Below, in pieces: positions 21,946 to 33,022 of a stretch of DNA of 64,000 nucleotides. A model generated the notes under the pieces. It saw nothing but the letters and a program-made list of their open reading frames with translations. It had not been told where the DNA came from and ran no database searches. Made by a program: the position numbers and the translations under genes. Source of the DNA: Sclerodactyla briareus (Eukaryota; Echinodermata; Holothuroidea; Dendrochirotida; Sclerodactylidae). The DNA lies in contig JAODTK010002621.1 in assembly GCA_026419785.1 (NCBI GenBank), forward strand, positions 134,501 through 198,500. The letters are read 5' to 3'. The stretch's first letter is position 1; the number at the start of each line of letters is the position of its first letter.

Positions 21946-24389
21946 CTGACTTCGTCAAAAGTACTCGTCGCTGATTGGCAGAGGACAAGGGTCGACCCTA
22001 CTTTTACTTGACTACTTCGGAACCTGAATGCCCAATCAGCATTTCGCACGTACATTTTGGCAGCACTTATCGTCTTCATTGCAACAACATAGCCGCTAAA
22101 TGAGACTTGGAATCCACGATAAAACCGGCCTTACGCTGCCCGAGCACAATGACCTATAGATTGGTCAGACTTTTGTACATTAGTGGATCTCATAAAATGG
22201 GCAATATCCGTGTGGCACGTCGGCGTCGACTGAAGTGCTAATAAGCAACTGGACTATACTAGTATTACACGATTTACTATTAGGACTTGATTTCGTTTAT
22301 ACTCGAATATCCGCCCCATTTACAGTCCATTGTAGGCATTCGGATGATATCTGTATATTATATTATTACAACACCAATGAATTTGTTTATTCTATATTAT
22401 TCATTTCAAATAACACGCAATGTAGCAATATGAGTAGGCGTAACGAATGCTGTAAGACTACCAGCCTACCATAGTTTTGAAATTGTCACTGTCGGCGTAA
22501 CGCAAGAAGTGAAGGGTTCCACTTCCTTGTCCTGATGCTGCACGTATTACACTGGGTTGCCTCATATATTATGTTTTCGCACACAATTTTAACCGTCTGC
22601 TTTGGTTAACGTTGCGTGCCAGGTCTGTATCCTTACTATAATTAGACTACGCTTTTAATTGTTTTGAAATGACTTTTCTCAGTCGTCTGCTTGTTCATCA
22701 GACTTACACCTTGAAAACACATTTCAATGTTTTTTTCTATTGCCGAAAGGGTTTTATTTCTAGTATTTCCCCCAGTTTGGTGATTAAAAATAAATCATCA
22801 ATCATCTTCAAAATGTATTGGACGAATTTTCACTAAGATGAATCATAATCCTATAATTCTGCATTGTGACTCCTCAAACTGATTGTAGTACGTGGTTTAC
22901 CCGCGAAGAGGATACCGATGGTGTCCCCATCTGCAGCTATATGAACCCGATATTGTATATACCAAGAGGGGCAAGAGTTGCCTGGTTTTAAATTCTAGTT
23001 TCCTTGCTGCTTGTTTTTCCTTGCTTGTTCACAGTTTTCGCCTTTGTGGCAGTCATCGAAATTTGTGATGACGTATTCAAACACTCACTCCAGTCATACA
23101 GGCTAGGGACATTGCCTAACACCCAAAAGTGATTGGCAAAGTCTCTCCATCAATCGCGATAGGATAGATTTTCAGAAATTGCTCGTCCCAATTGTATTAT
23201 TCTATATTTGTGTATAGATTCGCCGATGCCGTCGTGGGGTCCTCATCTGTAAGTAAAAAAAAGAAAAAAAGGCGTATACGCAAATGCACAGTAGCTTGCG
23301 CAGGATTCTTTCCGCGTCGTGCAAGATACAACTTTACATCTGCCCCCCTTAGCTCGAAGGGGGAGGGGCCCTCAGGCCACCAGTGCAGGCACTCGGTGCA
23401 TGGTTTCCGGACACATGTACTTGGTGAAGTCTAACGACGAGGCAGACCTGCCTTGATTGCCTCATGGCAGTATATGCCTACTCATGTAGGCCGATTGACT
23501 AAATTTAAGTCGAGGTTCGCCTATCTCGCCTAGCAGCTATTGTTGTTTGTTTTCGCGAGTACTCACGCAAGGGAAAACCACGACATTTAATGACATATGG
23601 CTGTGCTCTACAGTCATCCTTTACTATTGTGTGCATCCACTGAACCATTCCCCCATTTTAATCCGAAGAAATTCAATCGGGTTTAGTGTGGTGAGTAACT
23701 TAGAACCATGTTGATTAGAATTCACAAAGAATCCATCTGCTACAATTTAAAAGATTATTGCCTCCTCCGTCCCATACCTTCTAACAATGAGGTGATAAAT
23801 ACGAGGCTATGTCACCGTGGGGATGAGAATACAGAGGCTGGACCAAACGTAAAAAATGTGAGGAATACATTTCCATCCGAACCTATGAGTTCTGAAATGA
23901 ATTCCCTCCAGCCTTTCACTGACGTCATAGTGAAAACAATTCATTTTTTTCATTTTCTACACCCAAATAACATACAGGGCACTAACTAACCCTCGGGGTT
24001 GGTTACTCTGTCATTTACAGCACTGGACTTCGTAACCGAAACCCAACTACCTAATCTTCAGGTCAGTGTACCCAACTAAACTGCATACACGACATACTGA
24101 ACAGCCGATTAAACACCAGATAAGAATCATTGGCTGATATTCGAGCGATACAACAGGTAATTCGTCGGCCCTAAAAATAGCATTTTTTCAGGCTTTTTTC
24201 CTACTGGATCTAACGGACTGAAAGCCAACGAATGCATCGACACCTTGTAGCCTGCACACTGTCAGTGCAGCGTGGAATAGCGGTAGTGTAGTATAGGCAA
24301 ATACCGAAAACTGCGCGAAATCTCAGGAATTGGCTGTTTTATATCCCATTGGTAACATTGAATGATCTCAGTCAATGAAGAACCTCGCC
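21946..24389. other. AT-rich intergenic sequence, no gene
   Basis: No splice-bounded domain was seen. Near 23350 CCCCCTTAGCTCGAAGGGGG forms a small hairpin. A 93-codon frame at 23708 has no recognisable motif. Confidence 0.35.
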
Positions 24390-25110
24390 TCGTGGTTGTT
24401 TTCCCCTGAATTGCCTTCGGTGACCTTATATTATTCAAAGACTCAAATGAGAGATGTTCCCCCCATGATGTACACCATACATTCAAATTCATCTATATCG
24501 TGAACAGTCAGTGGAGATATGTTTAAAAAAAAAAGCATGTATTCCAGGTCTGCTGCCATAAATGACCTTTGATGACTGCGGTGCAACGCAAGATTGCATC
24601 CTCGATGGTGAGCTTTCCTGTTCAGAAAGCTTCCATGTATTCCTAACATGGCACCCACCACATGAATTTCTGAAAGGTACAAAAGCTGAATTTTCGACCC
24701 CAACTGATTCATCAAATCATTATCCCAAAGCTCTAGGAAAACCGTAACTGCGCTAGCCTCCTGTTTGTTCTCCCCTGATGGCCTTTGCTGACCTTTCAAT
24801 GAACGACTCAAATAAAAGATGTGCCCTCCATGATGTCACCATTCATTCAAATATCCTTCAAAAATTACCTTTGATAACATGCGGGTTGCAACGAAAGATG
24901 ACACCTCGAAGGTGAGCTTCTCTGTTCAGAAATGCTGCAGTATTTCAACATCCAATGCACCCACCACATGATATTTTCCGGAAAAGGTATCAAACTAATT
25001 TTTTTCCCAACCCCACCTGACTCAACAAATAATTCTCCCAAAGCTCTAGGAAAACCGTTACCTGCGCTAATTCTGAATGACAAACTTGACCTCGAATAGT
25101 CGCCACATGA
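24390..25110. repeat. Degenerate tandem array, unit about 300-370 bases
   Basis: Ordered boxes recur. CCCCTGA(A)T(T/G)GCCTT and GACTCAAAT(G/A)A(G/A)AGATGT occur near 24404 and 24772. ACCTTTGAT(G/A)A(C/CA)TGCG, GGTGAGCTT(T/C)C, TGTTCAGAAA and CCACCACATGA occur near 24562 and 24868, and CCAAAGCTCTAGGAAAACCGT near 24724 and 25039. The unequal spacing means indels in individual units. Confidence 0.65.
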
Positions 25111-25598
25111 AGTTTCACCACAGGTCAATTTATATCAGAGGCACCTTTTTGAGATCAGAATAGGGGCTAACGAAAACTCAATTCGGCATAAAAAAAAAAA
25201 CCGGGAAATATCATCCGCGGTCACATGAGGCTAGAAGTAACACAGATGGCGGGTAGACTAGGATGATCACAGCTCCAACTCCAAACTATGTCCGACTTCG
25301 TTATTCAAGTTATTGTGAAAAGCAAGCTTCTTCAGTTTTACACATTTGAGTGACCGTTGCCGCCGTGAATGCATTGAGGATTATGTTTCGAAAAGAAGAG
25401 AAAAAAAACCCAATTTACACCTGGTACCCACTGTCATCTATGTGTGACTTGTCTCCAGGAGTTTGGCGTTGTGCCTCTAATTGACTTCGAAGCTACGAAA
25501 AGGTTGGATCTACACCTGGAATGAGACGCAATGTAGCAGAATATGGACATCGGATTACATTACGGTCTCAAGTTGGCTTGATACGAGCCAAGGGTGTG
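25111..25598. other. No gene recognised
   Basis: Ordinary sequence with short A runs near 25190 and 25403; no exon seen. Confidence 0.35.
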
Positions 25599-25700
25599 AA
25601 AACACACATACACACACACACACACCACACAAACCACACACGCACAACCCCACCACACACGTAGACACAGTGACACACACTCACAAATACACATACAGAG
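25599..25700. repeat. CA microsatellite, interrupted
   Basis: A (CA)-rich tract from ACACACATACACACACACAC through several CACAC interruptions. Confidence 0.85.
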
Positions 25701-25904
25701 CAACGACAATGATCCTTTTGCGAGATAAAAAATTGGAACTACCCCCACGAACTCGATTTATAGTAGTAGGACGGTGCTAGTCCATACGTTTGCACATCAT
25801 GGAGTCACTTCAATGGCTTGTTTACACTAATATTATTATGTCGATACAAACACAAAGCAATAAATACCTCCAATCGTATTCAGTTTGACTATATACTAAA
25901 ACAA

Positions 25905-26370
25905 AACACTACCAAGGGCGGATCTAGACTAATCATGAAGAAGGGGCGGATGGGGTTCAAAATAGTTAGAAACCCACAGGGCGTAGCCAGAATTTCGGCA
26001 GTAGGGGCGTAATAATCTTGTGGAGAGGGCTGCGGCCGACTATCTAAGCGGAAGCGCCCCCCATCGTTGGCGGGAACGTATCATAAAATTGATGAGCCTG
26101 GAAGACTCTAGATAGCAGGAAATTGCACTCCTGAGCCATTTGAGTTCTGTTCCATATTGGTATATGTACCGGAAAAATTTTCCATTCCAGGAAGATGTCA
26201 CGAGAAATGTCAATTCTCGCCCCGGGCCTAAGAGGCATGTTCCGGGGGTATCGCCATGTTGGCTACGGCCCAAATATGTAATGGCAGTGTGGAAAGGACA
26301 GTGCCCTGTTGACCTCCTACGACTGTAGAAGTTAGTTGCGCGGTTTATCATAGGCGTAGGCAGATCAGCC
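25905..26370. repeat. Fragments of GGCGTAGC/GGGCGGATC-type elements
   Basis: CAAGGGCGGATCTAGACTA (near 25914) and CAGGGCGTAGCCAGAATTTC (near 25977) resemble the ends of short invertebrate DNA elements, including those at 19.4, 34.99 and 61.81 kb. No matching inverted end was found, so borders are unknown. The 118-codon minus-strand frame here is not conserved with anything I know. Confidence 0.4.
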
Positions 26371-26741
26371 CGTTTGACGTCATCTTGGAGTTTCAAGTAC
26401 TATAATATGCTAGATGTGCATCCATTGCTTCGAGAGAATGTTAAGGCAATAGATTCTCGGGGGTACAACTTTTGAAGACAGTAAAAAAATATTTATTGAC
26501 GTTTGAGTGATCTGTAGCCGCCGAGCCCCAATTTTATACCCGAATTGCCCCAAATTCTTGTTTTGGTCACCTGTAGGGTATAACATGCATTGCTTCGAGA
26601 GCAATCAAGAACATTTACATCACCGTCACTGTTAGAGAGGGCGCCTGCTTACCTGTTCCTTTGTTGTCTATTACACATGAGTCTAGTAACCCACAGTAAT
26701 ACAGTGTGTGTTCCCTATCAACCAGAATTTTTCACAGCAGG

Positions 26742-26990
26742 AGAAGAATAATCGACCTGCGACTGACGTGAAGAAGATTCCGACGAAATGGCGTCGTTAT
26801 TGGCTGTGGACACTCGGTTATTCCACCACACAGTTTAAATGGAAGAATCAGATAGCAAATTCCGTTCTGTATTCCATGGCGACGACACTTCTAATTCCAA
26901 AAGTGATGATAATTGGTTTCAAATATATGTCATGTCGGAGCCATAGACATCTTGCAATTTAGCAGGCATCCGGTGTGCGGAAGAAGCGCA
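26742..26990 (+). CDS. Lectin-like (FTP or F5/8C) exon candidate of gene 2
   Basis: It lies near a weak acceptor (GAATTTTTCACAG). One frame with three stops reads SDEMASLLAVDTRLFHHTV, then DSKFRSVFHGDDTSNSKSDD and NWFQIYVMSEP. The order ASLAVD(G)...NWFQI(D) is that of F-type lectin and discoidin domains (AVDGN...NPWWxVDL). Stops at in-frame positions and the lack of a clear donor keep this tentative. It sits about 840 bases before the next lectin-like exon on the same strand. Confidence 0.35.
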
Positions 26991-27828
26991 GAGTGCCCCG
27001 ACAGGACGGTCACCGACGGGGGTCCCGAAATCTACCACCACATGACCCCCCCCCCCCACATTATCAATCATTTTTATGCGGGTAAAAAAATGAGGGGTAA
27101 AGAGTTGGGAACCCGCTGCTGTAGGACGCCGCTCGATGAACTAGAGAATGTGAGACTAACTAAATTATGAGGGTAACTGAGCTTTTGCAACTAATACCTT
27201 TTGAACTTCTTGGATAGGAGGCCCATTTAGTTGGTCGCCCAAGAAAATCAAGTGAGGAAAAAAAATAGATAGTGTTAAACAGATCTTTTTCCCTTAGTTA
27301 TATTATAATATTATATATTTTCATTTGTCAAAAATTGTCAGGGAGGATCCACGTGACTTTTGGTCCGGTATTTGAAATATTGCGCGCATATAACATCGTT
27401 TTCATCTCATACGCAGTGTTTGACTGGAAGTACTGCTCGACTCTCGGGACAGGTCAGATATCACAGCGGTCCACATTTAAATTCAGCAACCATTCCACAA
27501 TATTCTATTTTTTACACAACGAACCTATAAAAATATATTAACTATAAAGCGAACAGTAGAGCAAGGGGATAAATGGGCTTTCCGGTAGAATACTTGATTC
27601 TGATCCGCGCCACATTTAATTTACTGATGAGACAAAGTGTTTCCGCTGCAATGCGAGTAGCGGATCTCCACAGTCGTTGCACATTTTGCGCCTCGACAGT
27701 AAAAAAAAGAGAACACCCAATTACAAGTTGTTTTCAATGTTTTTTTATAAAAAACGGAAAAAAGTGGGGGGGGGTGAGTTGGGCGATTGCAGAGGTCTAT
27801 CTAATATTGCTTCAATACGAGTTTTCAG
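26991..27828. other. Intron; no gene seen
   Basis: C run near 27048 and G run near 27766; AT-rich otherwise. Confidence 0.35.
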
Positions 27829-28040
27829 CAGCATTAAGCCTGGCCAACACGATACGGAATTCGTTCTCCGCAAGGCTTGCGCCAGCTACGGGCATGCCAA
27901 ATAGTCTCGTGTGACGGCGAAGTGTTGAGGCGATATGACCAGAAAGACAATTACCGCCGCGAGCGCCAACCCGCCGTAAACCTGCGAACTTCGATTGACG
28001 AGTTTAAAAATTTAGGGCTTCCGCAAGCCAACGTACTTTT
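27829..28040 (+). CDS. Lectin-like exon of gene 2, N-terminal half
   Basis: Bounded by GAGTTTTCAG and GTAAGG, 212 bases. The first frame reads IKPGQHDTEFVLRKACASYG. After one frame change near 27900 the second reads VSCDGEVLRRYDQKDNYRRE and RQPAVNLRTSIDEFKNLGL. The series LRKxA..YG...V..DG...ExQPAVNLRTSI follows F-type lectins (VALRKPA.QSS...AVDG...NPWWxVDLG..). Codon-like composition and clean splice borders support an exon; the family call is moderate. Confidence 0.45.
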
Positions 28041-28159
28041 GTAAGGGCAATAAATCCAATTCAAAGTAGGGCGACTGGAAGTAGTGACCGTTTATACTTT
28101 GAGTGTACCAACTTTATTCAGTAACTCTTAATTGGGAGGGCGTTCACACAATACCTGTT

Positions 28160-28356
28160 GAAATGAACTATATCCCTTCGGCGACTTTCTCCGGATTATG
28201 TGTCACAAACAATACGGTCACCGCTCGCGAAAGCTTACGGTGATTGCGCAGACAGTCGAGCGGCAACTTTCGCAAGGCGGTTCGAAAAACTCCGCATGCG
28301 GTGACGCGAGCGGTACCCGTATAAGCATCGCAGCCTTGAACTCCGCACAATGTGAG
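28160..28356 (+). CDS. Lectin-like exon of gene 2, C-terminal half
   Basis: One frame reads FSGLCVTNNTVTARESLR. A second, open to the donor (GAGGTAGGC), reads KLTVIAQTVERQLSQGG, then CGDASGTRISIAALNSAQCEV. In F-type lectins the last third runs CG....G.TV...ExLTVxC..T..GRYVTI.L.....L.LCEVEV, and this segment carries those elements in order. One frame change near 28240 is needed. The acceptor is not obvious. It would complete the domain begun at 27829 across a short intron of about 120 bases. Confidence 0.45.
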
Positions 28357-28430
28357 GTAGGCTTTTAGGTAGGCTATTACAGGCTTTGTAAGCAGACGTA
28401 GAGAGGTTATGTCAATAACATCAATAACAG

Positions 28431-28877
28431 CCAGTAACTGTCATATCCCTCCAGGGGAGGAAGGAAAGGGAAAGTTGGGGGAACCACGCTGTGAACAGCG
28501 CCTAGCTGGGGGGGCTTATGACCCGACACATCGACCACCAAACAGCCTACGATACTGCTTTGATTATTCCAGACGACGGGGGATGTGCTTGTCTGAACAG
28601 CAGTTTCCTTCCCAGTGAACACCAGTACTCATTACCGCGGAGTGGGCCGGCGGAAGCCGGGGATGCACCAGCGCCAGAATAAACCTGCCGCGATGATCGG
28701 TAGTGAGATTCCGCGCGCGCAAACGAACTTTTCCCGATACTCGGGCTACCTGGCAGCCGATTTATTTCTTCCTAGAGAAAGCAACAGAAGAAGAAAAACA
28801 ACAAGACTCCTCTGGAATCCGAACCCACAACAATTTCGTTCCAAGCATTATCACCAGCCCACTAGACCACGTTGGCA
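28431..28877 (-). mobile_element. SINE1, full-length minus-strand copy
   Basis: On the minus strand it opens with a tRNA-like head (GTGGTCTAGTGGGCTGGTG, then the B box GGTTCGGATTCC at about 28818-28829). It continues with the same boxes as the 16.2 kb copy: ATCGCGGCAG, TAATGAGTAC, CTGTTCAGACA, CGTCGTCTGG, GATGTGTCGGGTCATAAGCC and TAGGCGCTGTTCACAGCGTG. There is no insertion, so it is the reference for the family (about 440 bases). The + strand frames over it are by-products. Confidence 0.75.
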
Positions 28878-29929
28878 GGAAAGATAAATATCGATAAGTG
28901 ACGCGATCTTCCGGATGCAAATAAACTAATTTCCCCATATGTCTGCAGTTCTACTCTTGAGAGATCTTCGTATTGTATGATAAAAGTCTGTTAAGCTGAG
29001 AAGAATACATATACTGTGTTAGGTGACTGTAAAAGATGGGGTTTCTCTTCCTTCTATAGTCGCTGGCTCTTGAGGGATGTACTCTGATAGTGGGTAGAGC
29101 GCCTAATTGCAACTAGAACACAAAAACCGGGTCATTCGAAATGTGGTGGGTTTCTATTCGTTGCAGTACGGTTCTCTCTAAGAAAAACAACAATGTGTTG
29201 ATTAGAATTCGCTAGAATCCCAGGTGAAAAATCTGTGTGTGTTTTTTATGTTTTATGCTTTTTGCGGTGACAAAAATTTGAAACCATGCACCCAGCATCC
29301 CAATCTCAAATATCTTCGGAAATCTTAAAAAATTTCGCCAAACCAAAATAATATTTGAGAATATGAAAAATAGAACAATGCCCCATGTCACTCCCCCTAA
29401 ATTTCACAAAAATTTAACACTTCTCTTTACTTTGTGGGAAACGTGTGTTTTGCGACAACTTGTTAGGTTATTCCATACTGAGATATCTGTGGAAACCATG
29501 AAAAAAAACTGACAGACACACACAACACACGAACACAAAACACACACACACACACAACACACACAAATGCATTCGAAGTAACGGAAACCTTTCGAGAAAG
29601 AAACGACGAATAAAAAAGGCAATCAACGCTACCGATCACAGAGATTCCAATGGCTGGCTTGTAGGAGTATTCAGCAGTTATCACTAAAAGTGCAATTAGA
29701 TTCACAGCAAGGAAAAAAATCATTACTTTATAAGAGGACTGTTGCAAGTCTTGCATAATAATGTGGAACATTTAATTAACATGAGCATGTTGTCTTTTAC
29801 TTCAGGGTGCATCTACGGCCAATGCAATTCCCCAGGTAAGTAGATGAGAATTCGTTCAGCTTCGATGAGCTGAGACAATTCGAGGTGATTTGATGTGGAT
29901 TTCAGGTTTTTGAAATTGTCATGGATTCG
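28878..29929. other. Intron; no exon seen
   Basis: A tRNA-like phrase near 29090-29165 may be another very decayed SINE head. A CA tract lies at 29515-29568. No splice-bounded coding stretch. Confidence 0.35.
29515..29568. repeat. CA microsatellite
   Basis: Interrupted (CA)n with ACACACACACACACAACACA as its core. Confidence 0.85.
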
Positions 29930-30215
29930 AAGGTCTTCCCTTCCACTACCCTTTGAGTTGTTAAAGTTACACAACAGGGGTCCATTGGTCTCAAAGCTTC
30001 GTGGTAAACGCTTTTGTTGTTGTAGATTGGACATTCGGAAATTTCTTCTCTCAGAGAGTTATTAATGAGTGGAATAGCCTTCATGAAAAGTTGTTCTGTC
30101 TATGGGTGTGAAGGATTCAAGAACAGTCTTGAGTTTCAAGAATTGTGGGCGAATTTCTTCATGTTGTGGCTTAAGGGTCTTCATGAGGATTTGCCCTTCC
30201 TGACCCTTTTTCACA
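29930..30215 (+). mobile_element. LINE 3' fragment (end of the RT ORF), copy 2
   Basis: One frame encodes NFFSQRVINEWNSLHEKL (30037-30090). Another frame carries FKNSLEFQELW. Both are the C-terminal signature of CR1/L2-type ORF2. The tail GAGGATTTGCCCTTCCTGACC matches the copy at 18.97 kb, so both derive from one family and both are 5'-truncated. Confidence 0.7.
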
Positions 30216-31171
30216 CACTAAACTAGTGTACACGTGCTATGTCAGATCTTCTCCTTCATTGTCATTAGAATGACCTTAAAATAACAGTTCGCAGTGGTCG
30301 GGAAAAATATTAAAAGTGCTTGATGGATTTATTATTTTGTCATTTGAGAGGTCGATGATTTTTTTCCACGAAAATCGCGGTATTCTGGGAAATCGCCGAA
30401 TTCGGACTCAGGTGAATCAACATTTGAACAGTTTTTTGCGCATTTGGTTGTGAACTGAGTGGGACATTTGTGAGTTTCACATAAAGAGCATAAGCTCGAG
30501 TTTGTTAGTTAGTTGAGTTATTCAGTTAGTTTAGTTGAGTTAGTTATTCAGGTCTAGGATCCGAAATTATTATTTCCATATTCAACCAGCAGCCAGGATG
30601 TCCAGGCCTTCGACATTCGCGCGCGGTTAACCAAACGAGTTATATATGATTCATGCTGCTGCCGTACATGTGATGCCCCGTATAGAGTAGCTATAGCCGC
30701 GAAGTAGCCGAATGTGCGCTAGCTATGCACCTGTCTATTAAATGAACGCACCCCAGTTCCCGGGTAGGTCAGCAAACGTGGGTCATTGTCAAAATTTAAG
30801 TGACTACATGTGCGTCATCTTAGGAAAATCCATGCAGCACAATGCTGAATTCGAGGTGTACATACTGATGCTCTTTTTCAGAAATGGTGAGTTACATACG
30901 GAGATGGGAGCGTCAACGTACAGTAACTGCATGAACCGCCTCTGGCAATGAATCACCTCACGACAGAGTGTATAGAGCCTGCGTCCAGTCGTTATTATGA
31001 AAAGGGGTTATGAACTGAGGCTGGAACCATATCGAACTGAAACTGTTCCATCAAGATTGTACCCTGGGGTGTTTTTTTTTTCAAGACATCCCCAGGCACA
31101 GGACATGGACTCTTACTGAGAGCTTCTCAATGTTGTTCTATATAGCCTCGCCAATTCGTGTTCGCCCCCAG
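30216..31171. other. Intron; no exon seen
   Basis: A short T-G-A-GTTA repeat (30500-30550). No exon recognised. Confidence 0.35.
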
Positions 31172-31345
31172 ATTGTGGTTGGACGCCACTTTCGACTCAT
31201 TTTGATCCGGACATGGTACCTCACCCCAACCAAACATGTTTTATACAGAGGGTTCCACTTAACCTCACATGTCATGGCAGCTACAAGGGGTCCTCCGGGG
31301 GCCGTTCCCTGCACCAGCGGTAATGGGGGCCTCCCGCTCCGTCGT
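31172..31345 (+). CDS. CCP/sushi exon 1 of gene 2
   Basis: A 174-base exon from acceptor TTCGCCCCCAG to donor GTGACT. It reads CGWTPLSTHFDPDMVPHPN, a variable stretch, LNLTCHGSYKGSSGGRS, and after a one-base change near 31315 CTSGN then WGPPAPSC. This is the CCP pattern: C1, aromatic-C2-xxG, C3, W, P.C4. Length matches the usual 58-60 residues of one sushi domain per exon. CCP modules mediate protein or glycan contacts outside the cell. One to two single-base changes are required to keep the frame. Confidence 0.7.
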
Positions 31346-32349
31346 GTGACTGTAAATATCCTTATCGTAAACCGAATCAATTTGTGTATGGTATCGTCTG
31401 CTCGTAGCAAGTACGCAGTCTCATCTTCGCATACGTCTCATATTACAGGCTTGGTACCACACAAAAATGTAGAAGGAATGTTGTTATGGTAGGTTGGTTA
31501 TTACCTAAAAATCATTTGGCCATTCAAATTTGTCATATACCAGTAGAAAAATATGAAAACACATTTTTCTCCTTTACAAGTGAATCTCGGCTCTTTCGCA
31601 ATCGGTGATATTTTTGTATTAGTTAAATCTCCCGAGTCAGGGGCTGGAAGAGATGGGATTTGTTCTTAGCAGCTGTTTTGAACGCACCAAACCATCTAAA
31701 AGCATATGGGGTAGGTTAGGTTATAGTTAGACAGCCTCTACCCATACAAATTTACTGCATGGGGACACCGATTATGGCGAATCAATTCGTGGTATATGGT
31801 AAGCTGATAAAACTGCCATTCGTTTAGTGAGTTCTGGACTCTAGTTCCATTATATTTTATTAATTATTTGGTACCTCTCTATACTGGCAAATAATTTCAG
31901 ATGATTAAGAGAAAACTTCCATCGGACTCCCATTAGGCATTTGGTCACAGTTATAGAGAAAGAAAAAGAAAAACTCGTATTCTTAATTTTGTACCAGCTC
32001 AAAGTCATCCAAGGGTTAGGAGCAGCACGTAATGAATTATAAGAGAAGAATATAACATTTAAATTCAATTTTAAAGATGGATTTCTATCAATTGAAATAA
32101 TCTTGTTGAACAAAATACTGCACCCAGCAGGCCAATTTCGATAAATTGAACCAATGGTAGATTTTCACGCATTTTTTCGTCCAAATAGAATTGATATAAC
32201 AATAAGGAAGAAAAGTATCGCCTTCAAATTTACATATATACCCCATTACGATATTCTGTCGTGACGTCATGCAAAATTCGCCGTCGTTTGTTCGCTGGAT
32301 GCTAGCAGACTACAATCCATCTTTATCATACATTGTACATGTAACAGAT
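31346..32349. other. Intron; no exon seen
   Basis: AT-rich intronic sequence with nothing recognisable. Confidence 0.35.
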
Positions 32350-32530
32350 ATGGAATGCGTGAGTAGCTAGCGGTCAAACCTTCGAGCCCGTAATCCACGT
32401 AGCACCCATGAGCAAGGCGTTAATCTCAAATTGCCGCCGAGGTGTATAAATGGGTAACCTGTGAGGATCCTGAGTACAACCGGCGCTGATATAGCTGCGG
32501 CCACGCACTCCAGAGATCGAATTGCATACA
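32350..32530 (+). mobile_element. SINE with Deu-like central domain
   Basis: A decayed B-box-like CCTTCGAGCCC (near 32379) is followed by GAGCAAGGCGTTAATC(T), AATTGC and GTATAAATGGGTAACCTG. The chain GAGCAAGGC.TTAA...AATTGC...TATAAATGGGTA is characteristic of Deu-domain (AmnSINE/V-SINE type) SINEs shared by deuterostomes. The 5' head and 3' tail are poorly preserved. Confidence 0.6.
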
Positions 32531-32847
32531 TGGTCCAATAGAAGGGGGATTTTGTGAGCGCCTGAGAGCTATATCTGTATATGTGCGCTATATAAGAAGT
32601 GCGACATTGAGAATGCCGGACCATTTGCCTGAGGAGGGCAGGCAGTAGGAATAGGTCACATTTTAAAAATACGTGTCATCTCAATCAAAAGTTACCTTTT
32701 TTTATCTATTCACATCTCGCAAACTCGCAAATGATAGAGGCAAAGCGCGCATTGTGTCTGTCAGTCCAAACCTTCATGGTCTTATAGATACTGTCACCGG
32801 GACAGCAAGGAATCAGTACACAGTATTTGTGGTTTCGTTCTTCACAG

Positions 32848-33022
32848 ACTGGACATGTAGCCCGCCGAACATAGCAGGTCTGAACTCACATTTGACCCCG
32901 ACGAAGAACATCATTAGACCAATGATATTGTGAATATACTGTCCAGCGGGGGAAGAAATCCAAGGGCACTGGTTCCGATCGGTGCGACAATACTGGATGG
33001 AACCCAACGACGATTCCTACAG
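32848..33022 (+). CDS. CCP/sushi exon 2 of gene 2
   Basis: A 175-base exon from GTTCTTCACAG to GTGAGT, both strong sites. It reads WTCSPPNIAGLNSHLTPTK in one frame and, after a TGA at 32932-32934, YCPAGEEIQG; another frame then gives GTGSDRCDNTGWNPTTIPT. Together these give C1-PP-N..GL, Y-C2-P-AGEE..G, RC3, G.W and P. C4 would fall across the splice. The stop and one frame change near 32970 break the frame, although the domain and splice borders are intact. A read-through frame on the minus strand is a shadow. Confidence 0.7.
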
